A program made the position numbers and the translations under genes. Shown piece by piece: positions 6,741 through 12,482 of a stretch of DNA of 13,104 nt; within the stretch, counting starts at the first letter, position 1; each line of letters opens with the position of its first letter. This DNA comes from an uncultured bacterium (GTDB lineage: Bacteria; Cyanobacteriota; Vampirovibrionia; Gastranaerophilales; Gastranaerophilaceae): the NCBI GenBank assembly GCA_900314375.1, contig OMVC01000140.1, positions 1 through 13,104 on the forward strand. Reading direction: 5' to 3'. Below the pieces are notes generated by a model that had not been told where the DNA came from, did no database searches, and worked only from the letters and a program-made list of their open reading frames with translations.

Positions 6741-7025
6741 ATGACAATGATTACTCCGACAAAATTCCCAGGGGTAGGAAGCCCATTTTCTATTTTTCCT
6801 AAAAACTCAAAAGTTGCAAATATTGTAAATGAAATTTTACCTCCTAAAGGCGAGAGACTAACAAAAGCAAAAGAGGTTTTAAAACCTGTTTTGGCAGAAT
6901 TCGTTCATTCAGCCAAATCAAAGCCTGAATCAGAAAGAAATATTTTAGATTACGTAATGCTAATTATTGAAAAGTTAAATACCAATAAATCAAAAGAATT
7001 AGCTTATGCAGTACGTAAAGTATAA
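6741..7025 (+). CDS. Small hypothetical protein
   Basis: I do not recognise this 94-residue protein. I chose ATG 6741 because AAAGGTGG (6726-6733) lies 7 bases before it; a GTG at 6717 in the same frame would place that ribosome site inside the coding sequence. The N-terminus is rich in Pro and Gly (ITPTKFPGVGSPFSIFPKN) and probably disordered. The rest (about 25-90) is basic and helical, with VLAEFVHSAKSK and LDYVMLIIEKLN. There are no membrane segments, cysteines or signal peptide. It stands alone between two terminators, so it is a single-gene unit. Length and charge would suit a small nucleic-acid- or protein-binding factor, but nothing in the sequence proves that. Confidence 0.7.
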   Translation: MTMITPTKFPGVGSPFSIFPKNSKVANIVNEILPPKGERLTKAKEVLKPVLAEFVHSAKSKPESERNILDYVMLIIEKLNTNKSKELAYAVRKV

Positions 7026-7030
7026 TAAAA

Positions 7031-7063
7031 AAGCCCCCTGATAGATTTCAGGGGACTTTTTTT
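7031..7063. terminator. Bidirectional terminator between the hypothetical gene and rplA
   Basis: CCCCTGA (7035-7041) pairs with TCAGGGG (7048-7054) around a 6-base loop, extended past one mismatch by A-A-G / C-T-T. A T-run follows on the plus strand (7057-7063) and an A-run precedes (7027-7032), giving a T-run on the minus strand. It ends both the plus-strand gene at 6741 and the minus-strand ribosomal operon after rplA. Confidence 0.9.
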
Positions 7064-7076
7064 GTTATATAAAATT

Positions 7077-7799
7077 CTATACTAATTCTTTTACTTCAGC
7101 AGCAAAGGTTTTTGGATCTAATTTAATTCCAGGTCCCATCGTTGTTGATAAGTAAATTGATTTTACATAAGTACCTTTTGCAGAAGACGGTTTTGATTTC
7201 AAAACAGCATCAGCCAGTGTTGCATAGTTCTTAACCAAATCTTCTTCAGCAAACTGTATTTTACCAATAGGGCAGTGAATCATACCTTGTTTATCTGCTC
7301 TGTATTCAACTTTACCTGCTTTAGCATCTTTAACAGCTTTAGCAATGTCCATTGTAACAGTACCTGTTTTAGGGTTTGGCATCAAGCCTTTTGGACCTAA
7401 TACTCTACCTAATTTACCAAGCATACCCATACAATCAGGTGTTGCAATCAATGTATCAAATTCAAACCAGCCGTCAGAAATCTTATCAATAATTTCTTCT
7501 GCTCCTGCAAAATCTGCGCCAGCTTCAGTTGCTTCAGAAGCTTTAGCACCTTTTGCAATAACGCAGACTCTGACTGTCTTACCTAACCCTGCAGGTAATA
7601 CAACTGTTGAACGAATTTGTTGATCAGCTTGACGGACGTCAATACCTAATCTCATGTGACATTCAACTGTCTCATTGAATTTAGAAACTTCTTTTGAAAT
7701 TTCTTGTAATTTTTTTATTGCATCAACAGCTGTTGAAGGTTGTGTAAACCCTTCCATCAACTGTTGCGTTTTCTGTTGTTTTTTAGTTAATTTTGACAT
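7077..7799 (-). CDS. rplA: 50S ribosomal protein L1
   Basis: The L1 stalk protein: binds 23S rRNA helices 76-78 and helps move deacylated tRNA out of the E site. It is also the usual repressor of its own operon. Length 240 residues, normal for the family. Diagnostic segments: LGIDVRQADQQIRSTVVLP (52-70), LGKTVRVCVIAKG (72-84), and the signature LGKLGRVLGPKGLMPNPKTG (about 126-145). AAAGGA (7809-7814) provides the ribosome site. It is the last gene of the rpmG-secE-nusG-rplK-rplA run: a terminator follows within 15 bases, so the usual rplJ-rplL do not come next. A stem-loop abutting its ribosome site looks like an L1 target. Confidence 0.98.
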   Translation of the reverse strand: MSKLTKKQQKTQQLMEGFTQPSTAVDAIKKLQEISKEVSKFNETVECHMRLGIDVRQADQQIRSTVVLPAGLGKTVRVCVIAKGAKASEATEAGADFAGAEEIIDKISDGWFEFDTLIATPDCMGMLGKLGRVLGPKGLMPNPKTGTVTMDIAKAVKDAKAGKVEYRADKQGMIHCPIGKIQFAEEDLVKNYATLADAVLKSKPSSAKGTYVKSIYLSTTMGPGIKLDPKTFAAEVKELV

Positions 7800-7814
7800 T
7801 TTAATTTTTCCTTT

Positions 7815-7846
7815 CGTGGTAGTAACGGACTCATCGTCCTTCCATG
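7815..7846 (-). promoter_or_regulatory. Probable L1-binding autoregulatory stem-loop upstream of rplA
   Basis: On the minus strand: lower stem TGG (7842-7844) with CCA (7817-7819), 5' internal loop AA, upper stem GGAC/GTCC with loop GATGA, then 3' internal loop GTTACTA. It abuts the ribosome site at 7809-7814. The asymmetric loop between two short helices, with AA opposite a 7-base strand ending in TA-CCA, resembles the L1 site on 23S rRNA. The copy before rplK at 8404-8440 has the same plan. Binding by L1 is inferred from shape and position. Confidence 0.6.
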
Positions 7847-7862
7847 CAACTTTACTTTTTAA

Positions 7863-7951
7863 ATGTCATGCCGAATTTATTTCAGCATCTCCTTATAATA
7901 TGCATTCAACAATGTTCTATGTGAGATCCTGAAACAAGTTCAGGATGACAT
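7863..7951. repeat. Inverted pair of dispersed palindromic repeats between rplK and rplA
   Basis: Two 29-base units in opposite orientation, 7863-7891 and 7923-7951, flank 31 bases. They agree at 24 of 29 positions. Each is itself a hairpin (ATCCTGA/TCAGGAT in the right unit, 7926-7932 with 7940-7946). The left unit differs at two paired positions (G and C swapped for C and G), a compensatory change that keeps the stem. Translation gives the 'CHAEFISAS'-like string that I recall from intergenic repeats in many unrelated genomes. Confidence 0.8.
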
Positions 7952-7964
7952 TATTGAATTTGTA

Positions 7965-8390
7965 CTAATCTTTTACCGTAACGCCCATAGCTCTGCAAGA
8001 ACCTGCAATCATTTTAACTGCAGCATCCATTGTAGTTGCGTTAAGGTCGTCCATTTTCGTTTTTGCAATTTCTTCTAATTGCGCTCTTGTTATTTCACCG
8101 ACTTTGTCCTTGTTAGGAACAGCTGAACCTTTTGGAAGGTTTAATGCTTTCTTAATCAATACAGGTGCCGGAGGTGATTTGATAACAAAAGTAAAACTTC
8201 TGTCTTCATAAACATCAATAATAACAGGGATAATATATCCTGCTTTGTCTTGTGTTTTAGCATTGAATTGCTTACAAAAATCCATAATGTTTACACCATG
8301 TTGCCCTAATGCAGGACCAACCGGAGGTGACGGATTTGCTTTGCCGGCTTCAATTTGAAGCTTGATTTTTCCTACTACTTTTTTAGCCAT
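7965..8390 (-). CDS. rplK: 50S ribosomal protein L11
   Basis: L11 binds the GTPase-associated region of 23S rRNA (helices 43-44) and takes part in factor-dependent GTP hydrolysis and the stringent response. It has 141 residues, the usual length. Recognisable segments: the N-terminal domain KLQIEAGKANPSPPVGPALG (10-29) with the conserved Pro-rich stretch and QHGVNIMDFCKQFNAKT (30-46); the linker SPPAPVLIKKA (72-82); and the rRNA-binding C-terminal domain ending in GSCRAMGVTV. The ribosome site AAAAGGAG is 6-7 bases before the ATG and abuts a stem-loop resembling an L1 target. nusG ends 189 bases upstream and rplA starts 165 bases downstream; both spacers are unusually long and contain repeat elements. 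Confidence 0.98.
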   Translation of the reverse strand: MAKKVVGKIKLQIEAGKANPSPPVGPALGQHGVNIMDFCKQFNAKTQDKAGYIIPVIIDVYEDRSFTFVIKSPPAPVLIKKALNLPKGSAVPNKDKVGEITRAQLEEIAKTKMDDLNATTMDAAVKMIAGSCRAMGVTVKD

Positions 8391-8403
8391 TGTTTTCTCC
8401 TTT

Positions 8404-8440
8404 TGTGGTAATAGCGGGGCTTTTGTGAGTCCCTTCCACA
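8404..8440 (-). promoter_or_regulatory. Probable L1-binding autoregulatory stem-loop upstream of rplK
   Basis: On the minus strand: lower stem TGTGG (8436-8440) with CCACA (8404-8408), 5' internal loop AA, an upper stem GGG/CCC extended past a mismatch by CT/AG, and 3' internal loop GCTATTA. It has the same architecture and loop bases as the site before rplA and touches the ribosome site at 8396-8404. Repression of the L11-L1 mRNA by L1 bound in this place is known in other bacteria; its use here is inferred. Confidence 0.65.
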
Positions 8441-8457
8441 GTTTATGTGTACCTTAT

Positions 8458-8579
8458 AGTTGAATGGTTTATTGCTGAACAGTTGAATGGTTATTTCGGT
8501 GCTTCGCACATGTTATTTTATTTTTCGAAGGACTGAAACAAACCTATCAACTGTTCAACCCTTCAACTTTTCAACAACT
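8458..8579. repeat. Long imperfect inverted repeat between nusG and rplK
   Basis: Arms 8476-8506 and 8526-8557 begin with the perfect 11-mer TGAACAGTTGA / TCAACTGTTCA and end with CTTCG / CGAAG, enclosing a 19-base AT-rich loop. Outside the left arm, AGTTGAATGGTT is repeated directly (8458-8469 and 8481-8492). On the right, units of the form CAACNNTT recur every 8 bases (8548, 8556, 8564, then CAAC at 8572). No gene is seen; it looks like a small palindromic repeat element. Confidence 0.7.
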
Positions 8580-9206
8580 TTATAATTTGTTTATCTGATT
8601 GTATTCCAATTCAACAGGCGTTTCACGGCCGAAGATTGAAACGTTTGCACGAAGTTTAGACTTATCAGGGTAAACTTCAATAATATCTGCATCAAAGTCT
8701 GCAAACGGACCTGATACAATTCTGATTTTATCACCGACTTTAACATCAAGTTCAACTTTTTCAACTTGTGATGAAGTTCTGTGTAATATTCTTTTAATTT
8801 CGCTTTCACGAACAGGGATTGGTTTTTTGACAGAGCCGACAAATTTTGTGACTCCTGATGTGTGTCTTACGACATACCAGCTGTCTTCATCCATAATCAT
8901 TTCAACAAGAACATATCCAGGGAAAATCTTTTCTTCTTTTTCTTGTTTTTTCCCACTTTTTACTTGAACGACAGTTTTTTGAGGAACTTCTACTCTGAAG
9001 ATTTTGTCGCCCATATTCATATATTCAACACGCTTTTCAAGATTTACTTTTACTTTGTTTTCGTATCCTGAATAAGTATGGACTATATACCATCTTTTTT
9101 GATTCTTTTTAGCTTTTTCAGCTTCTTCTGCTTCTTGTTCCAACGCTTTTTCTGCTGCGATGTCTTCGTTTAGCTGTTCTTCCATAGTTTTTTCTTTTTT
9201 AGTCAT
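8580..9206 (-). CDS. nusG: Transcription termination/antitermination factor NusG
   Basis: NusG binds the beta' clamp helices of RNA polymerase through its NGN domain, and Rho or ribosomal S10 through its KOW domain. The NGN domain begins at KRWYIVHTYSGYENKV (37-52) and includes EKIFPGYVLVEM and WYVVRHTSGVTKFVG (111-125). The KOW domain holds VGDKIRIVSGPFADFDADI. At 208 residues it is longer than the about 180 of E. coli NusG because of a charged leader of about 36 residues rich in Glu, Ala and Lys. The first ATG is supported by AAAAAGGTGG a few bases upstream; a second ATG at codon 8 has a weaker site. secE ends 28 bases before it. Confidence 0.97.
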   Translation of the reverse strand: MTKKEKTMEEQLNEDIAAEKALEQEAEEAEKAKKNQKRWYIVHTYSGYENKVKVNLEKRVEYMNMGDKIFRVEVPQKTVVQVKSGKKQEKEEKIFPGYVLVEMIMDEDSWYVVRHTSGVTKFVGSVKKPIPVRESEIKRILHRTSSQVEKVELDVKVGDKIRIVSGPFADFDADIIEVYPDKSKLRANVSIFGRETPVELEYNQINKL

Positions 9207-9234
9207 AAGCCACCTTTTTAATTTTGGTAAAACC

Positions 9235-9432
9235 TTATTTTATAAATCCAAGCACAAACTTGAATAATAAATCCATTATATAAATTGCAACAGTAAAAAC
9301 AAACACAATAAAGATTACCGACATGGTTTCAGCTGCAACCTGTTTTCTTTCAGGCCAGCTAACTTTACCCCATTCAGCTTTAACACCTTTGAAATATGCT
9401 TTTATTGATTCTACTGTTTGATTTTGATTCAT
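9235..9432 (-). CDS. secE: Preprotein translocase subunit SecE
   Basis: The small clamp subunit of the SecYEG protein-conducting channel in the inner membrane. It has 65 residues, the short single-helix form of most bacteria. The amphipathic surface helix with the conserved motif EWGKVSWPERKQV is at 20-32, followed by one transmembrane helix (about 38-60, SVIFIVFVFTVAIYIMDLLFKFV). AAAGGAT precedes the ATG. It lies between tRNA-Trp and nusG, the standard bacterial order. Confidence 0.97.
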   Translation of the reverse strand: MNQNQTVESIKAYFKGVKAEWGKVSWPERKQVAAETMSVIFIVFVFTVAIYIMDLLFKFVLGFIK

Positions 9433-9460
9433 AATCTTATCCTTTATATTGTTTATAAAT

Positions 9461-9533
9461 CGCGCCCTGAAGGACTCGAACCCTCGACATCCGGTTTTGG
9501 AGACCGACGTTCTACCAACTGAACTAAGGACGC
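9461..9533 (-). tRNA. trnW: tRNA-Trp (anticodon CCA)
   Basis: The minus strand folds as a complete tRNA. Acceptor stem GCGTCCT (9533-9527) pairs with AGGGCGC (9468-9462) through one T-G pair, and the discriminator is G (9461). The anticodon stem TCGGT/ACCGG holds loop CTCCAAA with anticodon CCA, and the T-arm is GAGGG-TTCGAGT-CCTTC. The 3' CCA is not encoded. It lies between rpmG and secE, a common arrangement. Confidence 0.97.
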
Positions 9534-9540
9534 ATGACAG

Positions 9541-9615
9541 AGGGCAGGAAGTTTAGAAGACAGGAGGGCAGGCTATTTAAGCTTGACCTCTTGACATCTT
9601 GTCTTCCGGTCTTCC
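9541..9615. repeat. Small inverted/direct repeat between rpmG and tRNA-Trp
   Basis: GAAGACA (9556-9562) is inverted at TGTCTTC (9600-9606), and GGGCAGG occurs twice (9542-9548 and 9566-9572). The purine-rich left half and pyrimidine-rich right half can fold on each other. It is non-coding and sits between two genes of the same operon. It may be another dispersed repeat or a processing hairpin; there is no T-run to make it a terminator. Confidence 0.45.
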
Positions 9616-9616
9616 G

Positions 9617-9784
9617 TTATTTCGTTTCCTTATGTGTCGTGTGTTTTTTGCACTTAGGACAATATTTGCTTAATTCCATTCTTTCCTTAAGTGTTTTTTT
9701 GTTTTTTGTTGTAGTGTAGTTTCTTTCTTTGCAATCTTCACAAGCAAGAACTACCATTTTGTCTACTTTTCCTTTGATACCCAT
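9617..9784 (-). CDS. rpmG: 50S ribosomal protein L33, zinc-binding form
   Basis: A 55-residue protein reading MGIKGKVDKMVVLACEDCKE at the start and ending YCPKCKKHTTHKETK. The central RNYTTTKNKK and both C-x2-C pairs (Cys15/Cys18, Cys42/Cys45) identify L33 of the C+ (zinc-ribbon) type, located near the E site of the 50S subunit. AAAAAGGAAT precedes the ATG. It heads the rpmG / tRNA-Trp / secE / nusG / rplK / rplA run, the conserved order in many bacteria. Keeping all four cysteines suggests it is not a zinc-independent paralogue. Confidence 0.95.
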   Translation of the reverse strand: MGIKGKVDKMVVLACEDCKERNYTTTKNKKTLKERMELSKYCPKCKKHTTHKETK

Positions 9785-9820
9785 TTTTTATTCCTTTTTT
9801 TATATACTTTTTTAACCTTT

Positions 9821-9849
9821 AAAAAAGAATGTGGTCTCCTCACATTCTT
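9821..9849 (-). terminator. Terminator hairpin in the rpmG leader (possible attenuator)
   Basis: On the minus strand AAGAATGTG (9849-9841) pairs with CACATTCTT (9833-9825) around the 7-base loop AGGAGAC, followed by T4 (9824-9821) that continues the final TT of the stem into a T6 run. It lies about 37 bases before the rpmG start and downstream of the predicted promoter, so it could cut short transcription of the whole ribosomal block. No minus-strand gene ends upstream of it. The stem has few G-C pairs, so strength is uncertain. Confidence 0.55.
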
Positions 9850-9870
9850 CATTAATTCGGCTTACTCTGT

Positions 9871-9876
9871 TATAAT
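9871..9876 (+). promoter_or_regulatory. Candidate -10 box for the hypothetical gene at 9975
   Basis: TATAAT on the plus strand, with a weak -35 (TTCATT, 9848-9853) 17 bp upstream. The leader would be about 90 bases. It shares its bases with the -10 box of the divergent rpmG promoter, so the two would compete for RNA polymerase. Confidence 0.4.
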
Positions 9877-9899
9877 ATATCAAACATAAAAAAAATCAA
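9872..9899 (-). promoter_or_regulatory. Predicted promoter of the rpmG-rplA block
   Basis: On the minus strand TTGATT (9894-9899), 16 bp and TATTAT (9872-9877). The start of transcription would be near 9865, giving a leader of about 80 bases that includes the terminator-like hairpin. Its -10 overlaps a plus-strand TATAAT. Confidence 0.5.
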
Positions 9900-9974
9900 A
9901 CCTTTTGTAAATATTTATTACCTGATAGCAAAAAAATATTTTATAAGTTTTCCTACAAAAAAAAGGAGAATATC

Positions 9975-10361
9975 ATGCAAATAAATCACAATTCAAGTCC
10001 GAACTTTGGTATGGCTATGCATATAAGACCGGAAGCTCAAAAAATATTGGCAAAAACGCTTACAGATGAAAAAAGTATTGAGCGTTTAGAAAAACTTGTA
10101 GAGAATCAAAGAAATAATCCTTTTAACATTGATATAAGAGACGAATCTTCATATTTAACAGCTTATATTTCAGATAAAACAGATGTAAATAACTCCGGTT
10201 TATGTGTTTTAAAACAAGGTTTTATTGAAAAATTCTTCAAAAGCCCTATCGATTTTATCACCAGATGCTGCCAAAAAGCCGATTCATTGAATGAAGAAAA
10301 ATATCAAACAAAGCTAAATCCAAAATTGAAAGAAATATTCAATAATACAAAACCAGAATAG
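9975..10361 (+). CDS. Hypothetical protein with an NFGMAM N-terminus
   Basis: I do not recognise a family. The protein has 128 residues, no signal peptide and no membrane segment. It opens with MQINHNSSPNFGMAMHIRPE; a short disordered lead followed by an N-F-G motif is something I associate with many small proteins of gut Melainabacteria (recollection, not proof). The rest is mostly charged and helical (AQKILAKTLTDEKSIERLEKLVENQ at 17-41), with a possible beta segment (SSYLTAYISDKT) and a Cys-Cys pair in ITRCCQKAD. AAAAGGAG lies 6 bases before the ATG. It is a single-gene unit ended by a strong terminator. Confidence 0.75.
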   Translation: MQINHNSSPNFGMAMHIRPEAQKILAKTLTDEKSIERLEKLVENQRNNPFNIDIRDESSYLTAYISDKTDVNNSGLCVLKQGFIEKFFKSPIDFITRCCQKADSLNEEKYQTKLNPKLKEIFNNTKPE

Positions 10362-10366
10362 ACATC

Positions 10367-10408
10367 AAAAAAAGAATAACCTCGGATTTTCCGAGGTTAT
10401 TCTTTTTT
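10367..10408. terminator. Bidirectional terminator between two convergent genes
   Basis: AGAATAACCTCGG (10373-10385) pairs perfectly with CCGAGGTTATTCT (10391-10403) around a 5-base loop. A6 before and T5 after extend the stem and supply a T-run on each strand. It ends both the plus-strand hypothetical gene and the minus-strand coiled-coil gene. Confidence 0.93.
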
Positions 10409-10415
10409 GAATGCC

Positions 10416-11021
10416 TTAAACTTTTTTCATATCTCTGTCTTGAACCCAATCGCGAGAATTTTGTGACGATTGCATTGCTGCTGTTGCATATTTGTTTGCA
10501 GAATCAGTCTTGATTTGCTCCATATAGATTTGACATTCTTTTACGCTTTGTTGTAATTGAGTCAAATTACCTTCGAGACTTGTCAACACTCTTTGTGCAT
10601 ACAATTCTGCGCCTTCTCTTATCTTCATCGCTTCATCTGTTGCATCAAGTCTGATTTTTTCAGAATCTTGAAGTGCAGTATGTTTAATATTTTCACAATC
10701 AGTAACAACTTCGTTTTTAATTCTTATACCTTCGCGTTCAATAGCTTTCAATTGGTCAGATTGCGACAGCATTTTCTCCGCTTTTGCTTGAGCATCCGCT
10801 ATAATTTTATCTGCTTTTGCTTGAGCTTCAGCTTGAAGTTCTTCTTTGCGTTTTAAAAATACACGAGCTTCCTGCACTTCGACAGGTAATGCAGAATATA
10901 TTCTATCAATCAAATCTTCCATTTCCTTTTTGTTCACAATGGAATATTTAAAAATGTTATAACCCGTATCTAATGCTATATCAAGCATCTTAAGTAAATC
11001 ATATACTCCGTTTTGAGGCAT
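10416..11021 (-). CDS. Coiled-coil protein, DivIVA / ATP-synthase-b-like
   Basis: A 201-residue cytoplasmic protein. Residues 1-30 are a short lead, residues 33-53 (EMEDLIDRIYSALPVEVQEAR) match the start of a family of DivIVA- or V/F-ATPase-stalk-like proteins seen beside division or phospholipid genes in other bacteria, and residues about 57-180 are one long charged coiled coil. Within it an 11-residue unit repeats (QAEAQAKADKI / IADAQAKAEKM), also visible in the DNA as GCTTTTGCTTGAGC at 10780 and 10813. It has no membrane anchor, so a true ATP-synthase b subunit is excluded. I chose ATG 11021, with AAAGGGAA just upstream, over GTG 11045, which lacks a ribosome site. A scaffolding role at the cell pole or septum is a guess. 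Confidence 0.7.
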   Translation of the reverse strand: MPQNGVYDLLKMLDIALDTGYNIFKYSIVNKKEMEDLIDRIYSALPVEVQEARVFLKRKEELQAEAQAKADKIIADAQAKAEKMLSQSDQLKAIEREGIRIKNEVVTDCENIKHTALQDSEKIRLDATDEAMKIREGAELYAQRVLTSLEGNLTQLQQSVKECQIYMEQIKTDSANKYATAAMQSSQNSRDWVQDRDMKKV

Positions 11022-11059
11022 GGTCTTTCCCTTTATCCCTTTCACATTTTTATAACAAT

Positions 11060-11088
11060 ATATTACATAAGCCGTTTTTAATTGTCAA
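11060..11088 (-). promoter_or_regulatory. Consensus promoter of the coiled-coil gene
   Basis: On the minus strand TTGACA (11083-11088), exactly 17 bp, then TAATAT (11060-11065). Predicted transcription start is near 11053, about 32 bases before the ATG at 11021. It is the closest match to the sigma-70 consensus in the window. Confidence 0.8.
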
Positions 11089-11124
11089 ATTATTTTTGGC
11101 ATAGAATTACATATTTTAACATCA

Positions 11125-11961
11125 TTAATTTAGTCTGCCCAAAATAACTCTATCAATATTTGCTAAATCTTTTACAACCTGAATTGACACAAATCCGTGC
11201 TCTTTCATCAACTCTGCAACTATTATACTTTCATTTATACCGAGTTCAAACATTAAAAAGCCGCCATTATTCAAATATACAGGCGCTTCAGAAATGATTC
11301 TTTTATAAAATTCCAATCCGTCAGAATCTCTTGTATATAAAGCTATATCAGGTTCAAAAGTTACTTCCTTTTGAATTGTTGATTTTTGAGAATAAGGAAT
11401 ATAAGGAGGATTCGAGACAATCATATCAAATTTTTCGTCCTCTCTTATTTTTGAAAATAAATCGGATTTTCGGAATAGTGCACGATTAAATAACCCTAAA
11501 TTTTCCATATTTTTAAAAGCAACTTCTATTGCTTCTGTTGAAATATCAGAACCTATTACAGTAGATGCAGTTAATTTTGCTATCATACATGCGATAATTC
11601 CAGATCCCGTACACATATCCAATACTGATTTAAAACCGTATTTTTCAATTATCTCAACAGCTTTGCGCACTAAAATTTCTGTTTCATCACGCGGGATTAA
11701 AACATTTTCATTTACAATAAATTTCTCACCCATAAAATGCGCGTGTCCGATTATATACTGTATCGGCTGTCTTGTTTTTGCTCTTAAACGAGCTTTTGCC
11801 TCAACGATTTTTAAATTTTCTTCGGTTAATTTTTTACCCATAATAATATCAGCAATACCATAACCTGCAAAATGCTCTATTAAAAGCTTTACTTCAATAT
11901 TGGCTTCGTTTTCTTCGATTCCCGCATCTGTTAAAATCTTTACTATTTCAGGTATATTCAT
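11125..11961 (-). CDS. prmC: Peptide-chain release factor glutamine methyltransferase PrmC
   Basis: Methylates the Gln of the GGQ motif in release factors RF1 and RF2, using S-adenosylmethionine, which raises termination efficiency. It has 278 residues, the normal length. An N-terminal helical domain (1-75) includes RQPIQYIIG (64-72). The Rossmann methyltransferase domain has LIPRDETEILV (88-98), motif I VLDMCTGSGIIAC (113-125), an acidic SAM-ribose residue in GSDIS (137-141), and the catalytic NPPYIP (184-189) that contacts the substrate glutamine. AAGGAT precedes the ATG. In many bacteria prfA lies just upstream; here an unrelated gene of 169 codons does, ending 5 bases before, so those two form an operon. 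Confidence 0.95.
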   Translation of the reverse strand: MNIPEIVKILTDAGIEENEANIEVKLLIEHFAGYGIADIIMGKKLTEENLKIVEAKARLRAKTRQPIQYIIGHAHFMGEKFIVNENVLIPRDETEILVRKAVEIIEKYGFKSVLDMCTGSGIIACMIAKLTASTVIGSDISTEAIEVAFKNMENLGLFNRALFRKSDLFSKIREDEKFDMIVSNPPYIPYSQKSTIQKEVTFEPDIALYTRDSDGLEFYKRIISEAPVYLNNGGFLMFELGINESIIVAELMKEHGFVSIQVVKDLANIDRVILGRLN

Positions 11962-11966
11962 AATAA

Positions 11967-12476
11967 TTATCCTTCAACGCTTTCTATGTGATGTTCCTGT
12001 GAATGTTCAGAAATTATCTTATCAATTTCATTCCGAGCTTCTAATTTTGATTCCAATTCTCGTTTCTTGAGTCCGTATTTTTTGCATAAGCGCTCATAAT
12101 AATACAATTGCTTTTTGGTAGGAGGCTCTTTTGACATTTTAACTTCCCTTAAAAATTCTCGCTTTTTCTTTTCGTAAGCTTTATTAGCTTCTATTATCGG
12201 ACGCTGCTTTTCTTTATACTCATAATACTTTTTACATTCGTTTATATATTTTAATGAATCACTGTAAAAAGCTTCGTCATCAATAATCTCTGCTAAAAAT
12301 TCAAATCTCGAACAATTTAATTCTAAATAATACTTTTCATCGGCTTTAAAAGATTCAAAAATTTCTTCTGCCGATAAATTTAATCTTTGCTTTACATAAG
12401 CTCGTAAATAACTGCATAATGATGACTTTTGATTTTTGGTAAATTCAAGGTATATTTGTTTTTTAATCTCATACAT
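11967..12476 (-). CDS. Hypothetical basic helical protein upstream of prmC
   Basis: I do not recognise a family. From ATG 12476 the protein has 169 residues, very rich in Lys, Glu and Tyr, with no membrane segment. Residues around 116-134 (PPTKKQLYYYERLCKKYGLK) resemble the short 'T-x-K-Q-x-x-Y-x-x-x-L' helical motifs found at the ends of some phage- and replication-related proteins; this is a weak likeness. The middle (about 85-112) is a highly charged helix. Neither ATG 12476 nor an upstream TTG (12494) has a Shine-Dalgarno; a TATAAT box six bases before the ATG suggests a leaderless message. It ends five bases before prmC, so prmC is likely expressed from the same promoter. Confidence 0.65.
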   Translation of the reverse strand: MYEIKKQIYLEFTKNQKSSLCSYLRAYVKQRLNLSAEEIFESFKADEKYYLELNCSRFEFLAEIIDDEAFYSDSLKYINECKKYYEYKEKQRPIIEANKAYEKKKREFLREVKMSKEPPTKKQLYYYERLCKKYGLKKRELESKLEARNEIDKIISEHSQEHHIESVEG

Positions 12477-12482
12477 AAAATT

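Noticed and set aside
7675..7932. Plus-strand open frame of 85 codons containing CHAEFISAS
   Set aside because: It is antisense to rplA and runs through the L1-type leader and the palindromic repeat; the peptide is the known spurious translation of such repeats.
8591..9071. Frames inside nusG on both strands (8591-8842 minus, 8862-9071 plus)
   Set aside because: Both lie fully within the well-supported nusG gene in other frames and have no family features.
9534..9719. Plus-strand open frame starting MTEGRKFRRQEG
   Set aside because: It reads the repeat spacer and then antisense through rpmG; no ribosome site.
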